A stretch of DNA of 60,277 nucleotides from positions 1-60,277 of IMG/VR virus record IMGVR_UViG_3300025128_008224. One strand, 5' to 3'. The position numbers and the translations under genes were made by a program. The notes below the pieces were generated by a model. It saw only the letters and a list, made by a program, of their open reading frames with translations, did not search any database and was not told the origin of the DNA. Of this stretch, positions 28,818-37,893 are shown one piece after another. This DNA comes from a virus. The stretch's first letter is position 1. Every line of letters starts with the position of its first letter.

Positions 28818-30805
28818 TATACTCCACCAATGCCAACTGACTTATTATATTCTTCTTCACTTGAGTCGACTGTTTCTTTCTTCTCGGTTGTGCGAAGGTG
28901 CTCCGGGTAGAATTTGTATTTCTTTGAGCCGCGGCCCCACCATGCGCATTTCCAACCCCACAGAACTTTATCTTTTTCTATGACCAAGTTGTCATAGTAA
29001 TATTTCTTGTCAAATTTTTCGATGTTTTCGTTTTTTCCAACGAGATACCCCTTCCAATCATATTTAAAGTGGCGTGATTTAATTTCGTCTTGATGATCTC
29101 TCGTTGTAATAAGGAAGGTTTGAAAGCTGATTAGATCCCTCAACATATCTTTGGACGTGTTGAATCCATTTTTATTTTCCAAAAAGTTTAAAAACTTCTC
29201 AGTCTCAGCAAACAATCTTTTTTCATCTGATGCAAAACGAATCCATGTTGCCTCTTCCATTGGCCAATAAATGTCACCCAGATCTTCATCGTAATGGTTC
29301 CATCCCTTACCGTCATACCCTTTCTCAATGTAATTAACAACCATGTTGTACTCTTTCGAAAAGAAGGAATCCTCTGCTTTACAATACTCTATGAACTCGC
29401 CATAGAAATCAACGAATTTCATTCCAAGTGTCTGATTGTAATATTTGGAAACGTATTCGAAGATTCCCAAGCTGTGGAATGTCTGAATCATCCAGCCGTA
29501 CAGATACTTGATTTTCAAGTCATCCTTTGAGAATGTCTCTGCGCTGATCACGATATCTTCATACTCCTTCATTCCCCTATCATGAATTGATGAATGAGCT
29601 AGGAAGATGGGAGATTGAATTTTCTCTATCTTGTGCTCTGCAACATATTCGGGAACGTTCATTGGAGCATTGGGAAAGACACCACAATTGTAGATATAGA
29701 TAACTGGGCGCGGGTACAAGGTGGCCAACTCTTCCAGGCCGCGCTTGTAGCTACTCAAAGTTTCGCCTGGGAGGCCTAGAATAATCTCAGTATAGGTTGG
29801 AATCTTGTTATCCCTAAATGTCTTTGTCAGGTCAGAGAATCTATCGAACTTTATATTTTTTCTTTTAATCGTCTTCAACGTATGATCATCCAGGGACTGC
29901 ACAGCCAACGTGACAGCACGGAGGAGGTCTACTGATTGCAACTCTTTTGCAATAGGAATGATCTTTTCCGAAGATGCCTTTGCCCAGGCTGGTCGGATCC
30001 GTTCCGGGTAATTCTTTTTAATCTTCTCTTCTTTCAACTTCTGAGCCAATCGGAAATCTCTATCAGCAAATATACCAAAGTTGGCGTCACAGCAGTCAAC
30101 GTATGGAATCTTGTTGTCTGCAAACCACTCAATCTCTTTAAACAAACGCTCTTCTGGGTTCTTTCTTACTTTTGTTTTTGTTGCACTTCCCCAGTCGCAG
30201 AATGTACATTGAAATGGGCAGCCCCTGTTTGTTTCCCAAGATGCAATATATTTGACGCCTTCGACCGGCTCTACCAAATCCCAAACCAAGTTGGACAAAT
30301 ATGGGGAAGGAATAGATTCCAGATCGCGGATTCGCTCCTCAGAAGGCGTCCTAAATGTGGGAACCTCAATACCGTTGATGCTGCTGTAATCCTTGTTTCC
30401 AAGATATTCTTTCAAAACATTGGAAATGACCCTTTCGCCTTCGCCGTGGACAAGCATATCTACAAATGGATAGGAATCAAAAAAGCCTTCAGAATAATTT
30501 GGAACTTGGGGGCCGCCGAAAATGATGAAGCAGTTGGGGTTAATTTGCCTTACTTTTTTCGCCAACGAAGTTGTAACTTCCCAGTTCCAAACATAGCAGG
30601 AACAAAGCAGAACGTCAATATCCTTACACCTATCCGCATATTCATCAAGCTTATCTCTAAACACGAAGGTTTTCTGAAATTCGAAAGAGTCGGTTAATTC
30701 CGGCTGATCTTGAATGTAAGAAACAAGCATAGCAATGCTGTATGGGAAATGAATTTGATCCCCATATTGATAATTAAATTGTGAACTAGCTACTTTTATC
30801 TTCAT
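28817..30805 (-). CDS. B12-binding-domain radical SAM protein
   Basis: A 662-residue protein with an N-terminal cobalamin-binding-like Rossmann domain (FIIFGGPQVP, then DMLVHGEGE at about 117-125). The radical SAM CxxxCxxC cluster is Cys196/Cys200/Cys203 in RGCPFQCTFCDWG. Such enzymes use a 4Fe-4S cluster and SAM, often with cobalamin, for methyl transfer or difficult carbon chemistry. The frame opens at TTG 30811, but the ATG two codons on (30805) is preferred. It overlaps the HAD gene by 20 bases. It has a long C-terminal extension (about 250 residues) of unknown fold. Substrate unknown; a nucleotide sugar or glycolipid is plausible from context. Confidence 0.85.
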   Translation of the reverse strand: MKIKVASSQFNYQYGDQIHFPYSIAMLVSYIQDQPELTDSFEFQKTFVFRDKLDEYADRCKDIDVLLCSCYVWNWEVTTSLAKKVRQINPNCFIIFGGPQVPNYSEGFFDSYPFVDMLVHGEGERVISNVLKEYLGNKDYSSINGIEVPTFRTPSEERIRDLESIPSPYLSNLVWDLVEPVEGVKYIASWETNRGCPFQCTFCDWGSATKTKVRKNPEERLFKEIEWFADNKIPYVDCCDANFGIFADRDFRLAQKLKEEKIKKNYPERIRPAWAKASSEKIIPIAKELQSVDLLRAVTLAVQSLDDHTLKTIKRKNIKFDRFSDLTKTFRDNKIPTYTEIILGLPGETLSSYKRGLEELATLYPRPVIYIYNCGVFPNAPMNVPEYVAEHKIEKIQSPIFLAHSSIHDRGMKEYEDIVISAETFSKDDLKIKYLYGWMIQTFHSLGIFEYVSKYYNQTLGMKFVDFYGEFIEYCKAEDSFFSKEYNMVVNYIEKGYDGKGWNHYDEDLGDIYWPMEEATWIRFASDEKRLFAETEKFLNFLENKNGFNTSKDMLRDLISFQTFLITTRDHQDEIKSRHFKYDWKGYLVGKNENIEKFDKKYYYDNLVIEKDKVLWGWKCAWWGRGSKKYKFYPEHLRTTEKKETVDSSEEEYNKSVGIGGV

Positions 30806-31166
30806 TGTCAATTATATTGTCGTCGACCCGGGGCAAATACTCGCTTCTATATTTGTCAAAGTCATTAAAAAAATCAGTCGTATTTATGTTTCTATCATCG
30901 ATAAATATATCATATAGGGGCTTCTTGAGAATAAGTTTGTGATATTTAACGCCCCAGTCTTCAAACTGCTTTTCCGTTACTTCTCTCCAGTCCATGCCGG
31001 TACCAGAGCCGCGGGCTGTCCAATAAACAATTTTGTGACCATCGTCATATAAACGATTAACCTTGTCAATGTTTTCCTGCCATGGTTCGGCGCCGGTGTA
31101 GTCCGAATAGTCGGGGCCGGCGTCGACTTCACAGATTGTGTGGTCTATATCAACATAAATAATCAT
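30786..31166 (-). CDS. Small HAD-superfamily phosphatase
   Basis: A 126-residue HAD-fold protein. Motif I is DIDHT (Asp5 nucleophile), motif II is the T in YWTARGS, and motif IV is FIDDRN. No cap domain is present, which suits small capsule-type sugar-phosphate phosphatases. I place the start at ATG 31166 (MIIYVDIDHT), with GAGAG upstream, rather than at the longer frame start at 31241 that runs into the cupin gene. It probably dephosphorylates a sugar intermediate of the cluster. Confidence 0.83.
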   Translation of the reverse strand: MIIYVDIDHTICEVDAGPDYSDYTGAEPWQENIDKVNRLYDDGHKIVYWTARGSGTGMDWREVTEKQFEDWGVKYHKLILKKPLYDIFIDDRNINTTDFFNDFDKYRSEYLPRVDDNIIDNEDKSS

Positions 31167-31167
31167 C

Positions 31168-31509
31168 TTACTCTCTCTTGTAATCATCCTCAAGTCGCAC
31201 GATATCGTCTTCTCCAAAATAAGTTCCGTGCTGCACTTCAATGAAAATCAACTCTTCATCTGAGTCATTTCCGATTCTGTGTTTGCCGCCTGCAGGAATC
31301 ATAATAACTGTTCCTGGTCGGACTTCTTTTTCCTCGTCGTCCAGGACAGCCTTTCCAGATCCCTTTACAACGGACCAAACTTCATTTCTGTTCTCATGGT
31401 ATTGGTAACTCAACCTGTGGCCCGGATTGACAAAGATCCTCTTTACCTTGCAGTAATCTTCATCGACCAGTACCTCGTATCTTCCCCACGGTCTTTCGTT
31501 CTCGCTCAT
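31168..31509 (-). CDS. Cupin, mannose-6-phosphate isomerase type II-like
   Basis: A 113-residue single cupin with ERPWGRYEVL, the metal-binding motif YQYHENRNEVWSV, and the second motif IPAGGKHRIGN. It matches the C-terminal isomerase domain of ManC/AlgA-type enzymes but lacks the GDP-mannose pyrophosphorylase part. It could supply mannose-6-phosphate for Gmd, or act as another sugar isomerase. It overlaps the NeuB-like gene by 4 bases. Confidence 0.85.
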   Translation of the reverse strand: MSENERPWGRYEVLVDEDYCKVKRIFVNPGHRLSYQYHENRNEVWSVVKGSGKAVLDDEEKEVRPGTVIMIPAGGKHRIGNDSDEELIFIEVQHGTYFGEDDIVRLEDDYKRE

Positions 31510-32351
31510 TTCTTCTCCTGAGTGCCTCGCAGTGAGACTAACTTATCCCACTCTCCGCCGCCGATAGAGCGGGGGCCGCCGTCGCCCATCGATCTCTCAA
31601 TGTCGCGGATTCCTTTTACCAACTTGATGAGACCCTGGGGCTCAACAGAAGCCATCTGATCGCTGCCCCACATTGTTCTATCCAAGGTGATGTGTCGTTC
31701 AATCCAAGTGGCTCCCATGGGAATCGTAGCAAAGGTCGTCACGAGTCCAAACTCGTGGCCGCTGTATCCAACTTCGGTGTCTGGGTACTTTTCCTTGAGG
31801 TGGTTGATGTAGTTAAGATTCAATTCATTGATCTTCGAAGGGTAAGACGAGTTCGTGTGAAAAATGACATCAGGTTTCCCAATCCTTACTGCTTCTTCAA
31901 TATCCTTTTCGGTGCTCATTCCAGTCGAGATGAGTAGAAAATCAAACTTGTCTCTCGCATATTCCAGAAGCGGGAGATTCGTGATCAGAGCAGAGGGGAT
32001 CTTTCCAATCCTATTGTATTTTGTCATGAAGTCAACAGAGGGGATATCCCAAACAGAGGCAAACCAGCCGATGCCCACGCTGTTACAGTAATCCTCAATT
32101 GCAGAGTATTCATCTTCCCAGAACTCTGTTCTCTCTTTGTATTCAATATAAGTCATGTCTCCCCACGGAGTTGACTTGTTTTTGTTCTTCTGCGCTTCAG
32201 GAACACAAATGGCCGGCGTTCTCTTCTGAAACTTTACGTAATTGCACCCCGCGACCTTTGCAACATCAATCAAATCCTTGGCAGTCTGTAAGCTGCCATT
32301 GTGATTGATGCCTATTTCTGCAATTACCTTAGTTGTCTTTTTGCCCGTCAT
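31506..32351 (-). CDS. neuB: N-acetylneuraminate synthase-like (NeuB) nonulosonate synthase
   Basis: A 281-residue TIM-barrel sialic-acid-type synthase, condensing phosphoenolpyruvate with a hexosamine. Seen: AEIGINHNGSLQTAKDLI at residues 11-28, KFQKRTP, LISTGMST, and GYSGHEFGL. These match the NeuB barrel. It is about 60-70 residues shorter than usual and lacks the C-terminal SAF (antifreeze-like) domain, though the catalytic barrel looks whole. The next gene is the matching CMP-sugar synthetase. No NeuC-type epimerase is present, so the host may supply the hexose substrate. Confidence 0.88.
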   Translation of the reverse strand: MTGKKTTKVIAEIGINHNGSLQTAKDLIDVAKVAGCNYVKFQKRTPAICVPEAQKNKNKSTPWGDMTYIEYKERTEFWEDEYSAIEDYCNSVGIGWFASVWDIPSVDFMTKYNRIGKIPSALITNLPLLEYARDKFDFLLISTGMSTEKDIEEAVRIGKPDVIFHTNSSYPSKINELNLNYINHLKEKYPDTEVGYSGHEFGLVTTFATIPMGATWIERHITLDRTMWGSDQMASVEPQGLIKLVKGIRDIERSMGDGGPRSIGGGEWDKLVSLRGTQEKK

Positions 32352-32988
32352 TTTCTAGAAACCTCTCAAAATCCTTTTTTGTATCCACATCAATTATATC
32401 ATCAATCGGATGAAACATTGTATTCTTATTATACAACTGATTGTTTAGTTTTTTTACCTCTGATGCTTTAAATATGCAAATAAAGTGACTTAATTCAAAA
32501 CATTCTGGGTATTCTTGGCGGCGATATAACTCATGCTCCACCACCTGCTTTCCTTTGCCCCCTTCTTTTTTATAGAGAGTCATATAAGGATGAGTCTTTG
32601 GCCTCTTGCTGCACAAAAGAGAGTTTGCTCTTGAATTTGCAAACAAGGAATAAATAAATGTAATGTTGTCATAAGTTCTTTCTGGATAAGTCATATAAAG
32701 TACCACCACTGTGTCGTCTTTACCTATCTTCTTTTCCTTGATTACATTTTGTACCACGTCTTTCATTGAGGTTTCGTCTTGAGATAATTCCTCTGAACGT
32801 TTTAATATGTTCATTTTGTGTTTCTTGGCCTCGCCTAGGATAAAATCATCATTGGTTGTCACGATAACTTTTGACGCAAAATACCAAGGAATTTGTTCGA
32901 ACGCATAACTGCACAACTTCCTGTTCTTGCGAGGGAACCCTCTAGAATCTTTCCTAGCTGGAATTATAAACCAAGTATTATCAAACAC
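32329..32988 (-). CDS. CMP-nonulosonate cytidylyltransferase-like protein (NeuA family)
   Basis: A 219-residue nucleotidyltransferase. The N-terminal IIPARKDSRGFPRKN is the CTP-binding motif of NeuA/KdsB enzymes, followed by VTTNDD and the SQDETSMKDVV helix. It would activate the NeuB product as the CMP sugar. The start is GTG at 32988 behind GGAG, and the gene overlaps neuB by 23 bases. The protein is at the short end for the family. Confidence 0.85.
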   Translation of the reverse strand: MFDNTWFIIPARKDSRGFPRKNRKLCSYAFEQIPWYFASKVIVTTNDDFILGEAKKHKMNILKRSEELSQDETSMKDVVQNVIKEKKIGKDDTVVVLYMTYPERTYDNITFIYSLFANSRANSLLCSKRPKTHPYMTLYKKEGGKGKQVVEHELYRRQEYPECFELSHFICIFKASEVKKLNNQLYNKNTMFHPIDDIIDVDTKKDFERFLENDGQKDN

Positions 32989-32990
32989 TT

Positions 32991-34709
32991 TTACATCTCC
33001 AAAATGTTTTCTAACTGATCAGCATCAATATGTTCTCTCGCCTTAAGAAAGGTATCCATGGGCATGGCTCCAAAGTTCAGCGGAACACCATCTTCGTTGT
33101 GAAGCACCTTTGTGGCATCATCTAATTCCAAAACATAGGTGTGAAATGCATCGTCGATCAGAGGATCTCCGTTCGGATCAAACGAGATTCCAAAGTTATC
33201 TGTCAGCAGCTTTCTAACGCGGCGGTCTTTAAACATTGCAGTTCCAGGATATGCTGTCGCTGTAAACATCTTTCTGTTTACAGAGTCGAACATTATATTA
33301 TACTCATCTGAGCCCGGTGTCAACCCTTTTGTCATATATTGCTGTTGCCATGTAATAAATGCGACACTGGTCTTAAGGTGTTCTAGGGCTTCACCAGGAT
33401 ATGCCATGATCCAAGTACAGTTCGCATGGATGTTTGCTGCGTTACAATTCTTGACTGCATTGACCATTGTCGTGGGGAATTGATAAGTCTTTCCATTTAC
33501 TTTTGTCGGAGTCATTCCGTTCTTTAGAATAAACCCACCCTTCTTCATTTCCGTTAACGTGTGTTCAGATGCGGATTCAGCCCCAAAACCAATATATACA
33601 CAGCCGGCTTCGGCCATCTTGAACGCCCTCTCGTCTGCCTCATCCATTCTGGTGTGAGTACCCCACGTAATGTCTAGGCCGTAATCCTTGAACACTTTCG
33701 GTAGAAGATCGATTCTCCTCTTGTCAACTGCGAAATTATCGTCAACAAAACCAAGAAAATCAATATTGTATTTATCAACATACTCTCTGGCTTGTGTGGC
33801 CACATGTTCTGCAGACCTCATCCCATAGTTTCTCTCACCTTGGGCACCTCTGTAGCAAAAGGCGCATGCATAGGGGCAGCCTCGACTGCTCACGGTCGAC
33901 AAGCTTCTGTCCATTGTAAACGGAGTGGCCGAACTATTGTTGGCCGCTGTGCCCCAGATTGGTACATTGATATACCATTCCAAAAGGTTGTTTCCATATG
34001 GATCATTTTCAAGCAGGTCCCATGCCGCGAACGGGAGGCTGTCTAAATACTTTGGTCTATTGCCGCCGTACACAAATCTGTGTCGGCCGTCAAGCTCACC
34101 TTTATAATAGGGCGTAAGTGAATCTGTGTCAATCGCTCTTTGGAGTCCCTTCTCTTTGATTACCTTACCGTCCTTGCAGATGGCCAGGATTACGTCGTCG
34201 CCTTCTGAATGAGCAACGGCATCCAACTCTGGGATCCACTTGAACAAACCTTCTTTGATTTCTGTGGCTAGGCCGTTTCCCGATACCAAAAGACAATTTG
34301 GAAGATGTTTCTTTACAATCTTGGCCATCTGTTCTTGCCAGCGCAAGGTTGTGATGATACCAGAGAAGGCAACGACGTCAACTTCACCAACTTGTTCCAA
34401 GTGAGTTAGAAACAAATCTTCTACCTCTTTGTAAGACATGTGCCTGCCGTTGGACAGCTTTTGTTTTATAGATCTACCATCTACAATTCTATATGCATTC
34501 AAATCCAGAATATAAGGATCTGCGCCATAGTCCCTTACAATGGAAGCCAGGATGCCGGGGCCTTCGGGGGCAACATTGGGCTTTGCGTTTTCACGGAGAG
34601 GCATGTTAATAAACGTTACCTTGAGCCCCTTGAGAGAGTTGGAGCCCATGTCCGAAACAACATCTGCCGGATGTGAAACTTTGTTACCAATAATTGGAAT
34701 ACTAGACAC
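32991..34709 (-). CDS. Second B12-binding-domain radical SAM protein
   Basis: A 572-residue protein with a cobalamin-binding-like N-terminal domain (PEGPGILASIVRDYG, then VVAFSGIITT and LLVSGNG) and a radical SAM core with Cys278/Cys282/Cys285 in RGCPYACAFCYRG. GFVDDNFAVDKRR and GFGAESASE further on are typical of this class. It starts at GTG 34709 behind GGAG and overlaps the next gene upstream by 8 bases. It is unlike the 28.8-30.8 kb protein in its C-terminal part, so the two probably carry out different steps. Confidence 0.85.
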   Translation of the reverse strand: MSSIPIIGNKVSHPADVVSDMGSNSLKGLKVTFINMPLRENAKPNVAPEGPGILASIVRDYGADPYILDLNAYRIVDGRSIKQKLSNGRHMSYKEVEDLFLTHLEQVGEVDVVAFSGIITTLRWQEQMAKIVKKHLPNCLLVSGNGLATEIKEGLFKWIPELDAVAHSEGDDVILAICKDGKVIKEKGLQRAIDTDSLTPYYKGELDGRHRFVYGGNRPKYLDSLPFAAWDLLENDPYGNNLLEWYINVPIWGTAANNSSATPFTMDRSLSTVSSRGCPYACAFCYRGAQGERNYGMRSAEHVATQAREYVDKYNIDFLGFVDDNFAVDKRRIDLLPKVFKDYGLDITWGTHTRMDEADERAFKMAEAGCVYIGFGAESASEHTLTEMKKGGFILKNGMTPTKVNGKTYQFPTTMVNAVKNCNAANIHANCTWIMAYPGEALEHLKTSVAFITWQQQYMTKGLTPGSDEYNIMFDSVNRKMFTATAYPGTAMFKDRRVRKLLTDNFGISFDPNGDPLIDDAFHTYVLELDDATKVLHNEDGVPLNFGAMPMDTFLKAREHIDADQLENILEM

Positions 34710-35583
34710 TTTCTATTTCTCCGATCTCGAAGATATTATACCATGAATCTTTGTTTAGGTTTATGATTTTAATATTTTTCTTCTTGGCGCTTTCGGCAAT
34801 TATACGCAGATCGTTTAAAAGATTTTCGCGGACTCCATCCAACTTGAAACCAAGAGAGGGGACGTGTCTCGATTCATCTGCATATCCTTTATGATAGTCC
34901 AGGTCGGCGCCGGTTACATAAATGGGATTACACCCCATTATAATAGCAAACGAAAGCATGTGGAACAATACTGTGTCACCAGTGCTGTAATGTTCTTCGT
35001 GGTCTGTGTACTTTTGTAGTTCTTCTTGGATTGTTAATCTGTTTTTGGAAGCCCTCTTACAGCAGTTTCCTTGGCGGCCAATGCCATGGCTTAGAATACC
35101 AGAAAACCCTGCGCCATCTTTGTAGCGAGGGGAAGCCCACATGGTCTTGTTATTTCCGTATGCGTCGAAATCAAAGTTCTTATTCTCCATTACATGATTT
35201 CTAAAGGCGGTAACAATATCTTTACAGGCATGCCCATTGAAGTGTCTTTGGTCATATCCATGGTATTCGCACTTTATGTTCTTCTTGATAAATGAATAAT
35301 CTGTGAGATCTACTGAATCGGCAAAAAGAACTGGGACATTGAAGCGGTTGATGTGCTCTTCCATGCTACGCATTGTTCTCTCTGTGTTTGCCAGGATCCA
35401 ATAGTCTGGAGCATTATCGAAGATACCAAGCCAGTCATTGGGAGAAAATCTAAGAAGTTTATTCTCGGCTTGAAGATTTAGTATTTGTTCTTTAACTGGA
35501 TTTAAGCTTGGGCCATGGCAGGCGATGACTGCTGGCTTATCTTTCTCTCTATCAATGAGGTTATCAATCTTGATCTCGGGCAT
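34702..35583 (-). CDS. DUF115/Maf- or GT42-like glycosyltransferase
   Basis: A 293-residue protein with a VIACHGPSLN N-terminal motif (like the GxGPSL nucleotide-sugar loop of DUF115/Maf and GT42 proteins), DYWILANTE, a central Cys/His-rich part, and the C-terminal pair STGDTVLFHMLSFAI then PIYVTGADLDYH. The last motif resembles the corresponding segment of bacterial sialyltransferases. With NeuB and NeuA-like enzymes two genes away, transfer of a nonulosonic acid is a natural guess. Confidence 0.72.
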   Translation of the reverse strand: MPEIKIDNLIDREKDKPAVIACHGPSLNPVKEQILNLQAENKLLRFSPNDWLGIFDNAPDYWILANTERTMRSMEEHINRFNVPVLFADSVDLTDYSFIKKNIKCEYHGYDQRHFNGHACKDIVTAFRNHVMENKNFDFDAYGNNKTMWASPRYKDGAGFSGILSHGIGRQGNCCKRASKNRLTIQEELQKYTDHEEHYSTGDTVLFHMLSFAIIMGCNPIYVTGADLDYHKGYADESRHVPSLGFKLDGVRENLLNDLRIIAESAKKKNIKIINLNKDSWYNIFEIGEIESV

Positions 35584-35584
35584 T

Positions 35585-36550
35585 CTACCACCTGAAGTTA
35601 TACCACTTTTTACAATGCTCTACAATCTTTTGGACCTCTTCATCGAAGTTCTTTTCAGGCTTCCACCCCAAGCTTCTAAGTTTTGAGTCGTCCAAAGAAT
35701 ATCTTACATCCTGGCCTTTTCTGGAATATGTAAAGTCAACGTAATCTTTCCAATCGGACTCAAGCATTGGTCCGTAATAAGATTTGATGATCTTCTCTAC
35801 TGTGTCGCGGTTACTTTGCTCAAAGCCGCCGGCCACATTATAAATCTCGTTGACGTTGCCGGAGTCGATAATGGAAAGAACCGCTTCGGCTGTGTCAGAT
35901 GCATGTAGCCAGTTTCTAATTGGATCACCATTGTCATGCAGGCGAATCTTCTTTCCTCTCTGTAGAAGCTTTACAGAAAGAGGTACCAGCTTCTCGGGAT
36001 ACTGGCCAATACCATAGTTGTTTGTTGGCCGCAGGATAATGTATTCCAGATCATAAGTTCTTGCCCAAGCAAACACCAACATGTCAGCGGCCGCTTTGGC
36101 GGCTGAGTACGGATTGCTGGGCTCTAGAAGGTCTTTCTCGGTGTGTGCCCCTTCTGTAATGTCTCCATATACCTCGTCTGTGCTGAAGTGAAAGAAGATT
36201 GGGCGCTTGGAACAGTTTGCCTGCTTGAATCTAATCAGATCCAGGAGATTCTTTGTGCCAACAATATTGCTGTCGATAAAAGAATCGCTATTGACAATAC
36301 TGTTCCCCACATGAGACTCGGCGGCGGTGTTGATTACATAATCACAATCATACAAGTGATCCAAGTCTTTGATGTCACATTCCTTGAATGCAAAGTTGCG
36401 ATGCTTCTTAAGTTCATCAAGCATTTCCATGTTGGCGGCATATGTGCATTTATCAATACCATACACCTTCCAACCTCTTTTCAAGCACTTCTTGGCCACG
36501 TATGATCCAATGAAGCCCAAACATCCAGTAACATATACAATCTTGTTCAT
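35585..36550 (-). CDS. Nucleotide-sugar 4,6-dehydratase (RfbB/RfbG-like)
   Basis: A 321-residue extended SDR. Seen: YVTGCLGFIGSYVAKK, the DKCTYAANMEML segment characteristic of dTDP/CDP-glucose 4,6-dehydratases, HFSTDEVYGD (the TDE active-site triad part) and YSAAKAAADML (Tyr-x3-Lys). It makes the 4-keto-6-deoxy sugar used by the adjacent E1-type dehydrase. The neighbour suggests CDP-glucose, but the sequence motif is closer to dTDP-glucose dehydratases. The ORF is followed at 36547 by an overlapping stop. Confidence 0.9.
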   Translation of the reverse strand: MNKIVYVTGCLGFIGSYVAKKCLKRGWKVYGIDKCTYAANMEMLDELKKHRNFAFKECDIKDLDHLYDCDYVINTAAESHVGNSIVNSDSFIDSNIVGTKNLLDLIRFKQANCSKRPIFFHFSTDEVYGDITEGAHTEKDLLEPSNPYSAAKAAADMLVFAWARTYDLEYIILRPTNNYGIGQYPEKLVPLSVKLLQRGKKIRLHDNGDPIRNWLHASDTAEAVLSIIDSGNVNEIYNVAGGFEQSNRDTVEKIIKSYYGPMLESDWKDYVDFTYSRKGQDVRYSLDDSKLRSLGWKPEKNFDEEVQKIVEHCKKWYNFRW

Positions 36551-37893
36551 CTAACCTTTTCCTCAAAGAAGACGTCTACAACCTTCTTGATGTAGTCAAG
36601 CTTTTCGTCTGTTATGCCGGCAAAAGTTCCCAAGAAGAAAGAATTGGTGGTTACCAAGTGGGCAACCGGGAATGTTTTATCAAGGCTTCCATATGGGCCA
36701 CGAAGGGCGTGATATCCAGGGTGGTACAGAATGTTTCCAGAAAAGTATGACCGCGTTTGAATCTTGCAGTCTTCCAAGAAGGAAACAATATCCTGTCGGC
36801 TGAACGGCGCGTCTTCTTTGATTGTCAGCAAGAATGCAAACCAATTCGGATCTGACTTATCATTTGCCTTTGGAAGATGGAAGTTTTCGTTGTATGGTTC
36901 GAATATGGCCGAGAGCTTTGCAAAGTTGTCTCGCCTTGCTTGATCAAGCTCAGGGAGCTTTTTGATTTGTTCTAAACCCATGGCAGCCTGAAGCTCTAGG
37001 GGCTTGAGGTTGAATCCGATTTCATCAAAGACATAGCGATGGTCGTATGTGAAATCAGGAAGGTCGGGGAGCCATGCTTGGAATCTGTTTCCACAAGCAG
37101 AGGCAGCCGTAACGTTGCCTGGCCTTCCTGTGTTGCAATAGCATGCACGACCCCAGTCTCTAAAACTAGCAATTGCTTTTCTAACCTTTGGGTCATCTGT
37201 TGCAATGAAACCGCCCTCGCCCAAGGTCATGTGGTGGGCAGGGAAGAAAGAGCAAGTGGAAATGTGCCCAAATGAACCAAGCGGTTTGCCATCGTATTCT
37301 GATCCGAGGCCATCGCAAGTATCCTCAATGAAAATGAGATCATGGTCTTTTACAATTTGCATTACACGATCCATGTCAGGTGGATTACCCAGAACGTGTG
37401 CAAAAACAATTCCTCTGATCGAAGGATCCTTCTTAAGTACAGCCTCAACCTGATCCAAATCCAAGTTTAGATCTGGCAAAGTCACGTCGACGAATACTGG
37501 TTCAAAGCCGTTTTGAATTAGCGGATTGACCGTGGTCGGGAAGCACACGACCGGAGTGATGAACTTCGCTCCAGGCTGGAGGTCATAAAGGTATCGTGAT
37601 TTCAAAGCAGAAATGGCCAAAAGATTAGCCGAGCTACCTGAGTTTGTTAGTGAGCCGAATCTCTTACCCATGAGGTGGGGGAATTCCATCTCAAACTCTC
37701 TTGCCTTCTTTCCGAAGATCAACCACTCATCAAGCAGATTATCAATGGCGGCCACATATTCGTCACCATCGAAGACAGGGCCGGAATAAGCTAGCCAATC
37801 TTCTCCAGCTTTCCAGCTTGAAGCGTCTCTCTTTTCTGTAACGTACTCTCTTACGAGATTCAAAATTTGTTGTTTCTTTTCTTCAATTGACAT
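36547..37893 (-). CDS. E1-type CDP-4-keto-6-deoxyglucose 3-dehydrase (RfbH/AscC-like)
   Basis: A 448-residue DegT-fold enzyme that uses PMP rather than a Schiff-base lysine. The usual PLP lysine is replaced by His in SFFPAHHMTLGEGG (His220/221), as in E1. The cysteines Cys193, Cys251, Cys253 and Cys267 match the known E1 2Fe-2S pattern (C-x57-C-x1-C-x7-C) for the first three exactly; the last spacing is longer (x13). It removes the C3 hydroxyl to give a 3,6-dideoxy-4-ketose. A partner reductase (E3) is not visible nearby and may come from the host. Confidence 0.9.
   Translation of the reverse strand: MSIEEKKQQILNLVREYVTEKRDASSWKAGEDWLAYSGPVFDGDEYVAAIDNLLDEWLIFGKKAREFEMEFPHLMGKRFGSLTNSGSSANLLAISALKSRYLYDLQPGAKFITPVVCFPTTVNPLIQNGFEPVFVDVTLPDLNLDLDQVEAVLKKDPSIRGIVFAHVLGNPPDMDRVMQIVKDHDLIFIEDTCDGLGSEYDGKPLGSFGHISTCSFFPAHHMTLGEGGFIATDDPKVRKAIASFRDWGRACYCNTGRPGNVTAASACGNRFQAWLPDLPDFTYDHRYVFDEIGFNLKPLELQAAMGLEQIKKLPELDQARRDNFAKLSAIFEPYNENFHLPKANDKSDPNWFAFLLTIKEDAPFSRQDIVSFLEDCKIQTRSYFSGNILYHPGYHALRGPYGSLDKTFPVAHLVTTNSFFLGTFAGITDEKLDYIKKVVDVFFEEKVR

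Noticed and set aside
29936-30697. 253-codon plus-strand frame
   Set aside because: It lies antisense inside the radical SAM gene, whose CxxxCxxC and B12-domain motifs are clear. No promoter or ribosome-binding site was seen.
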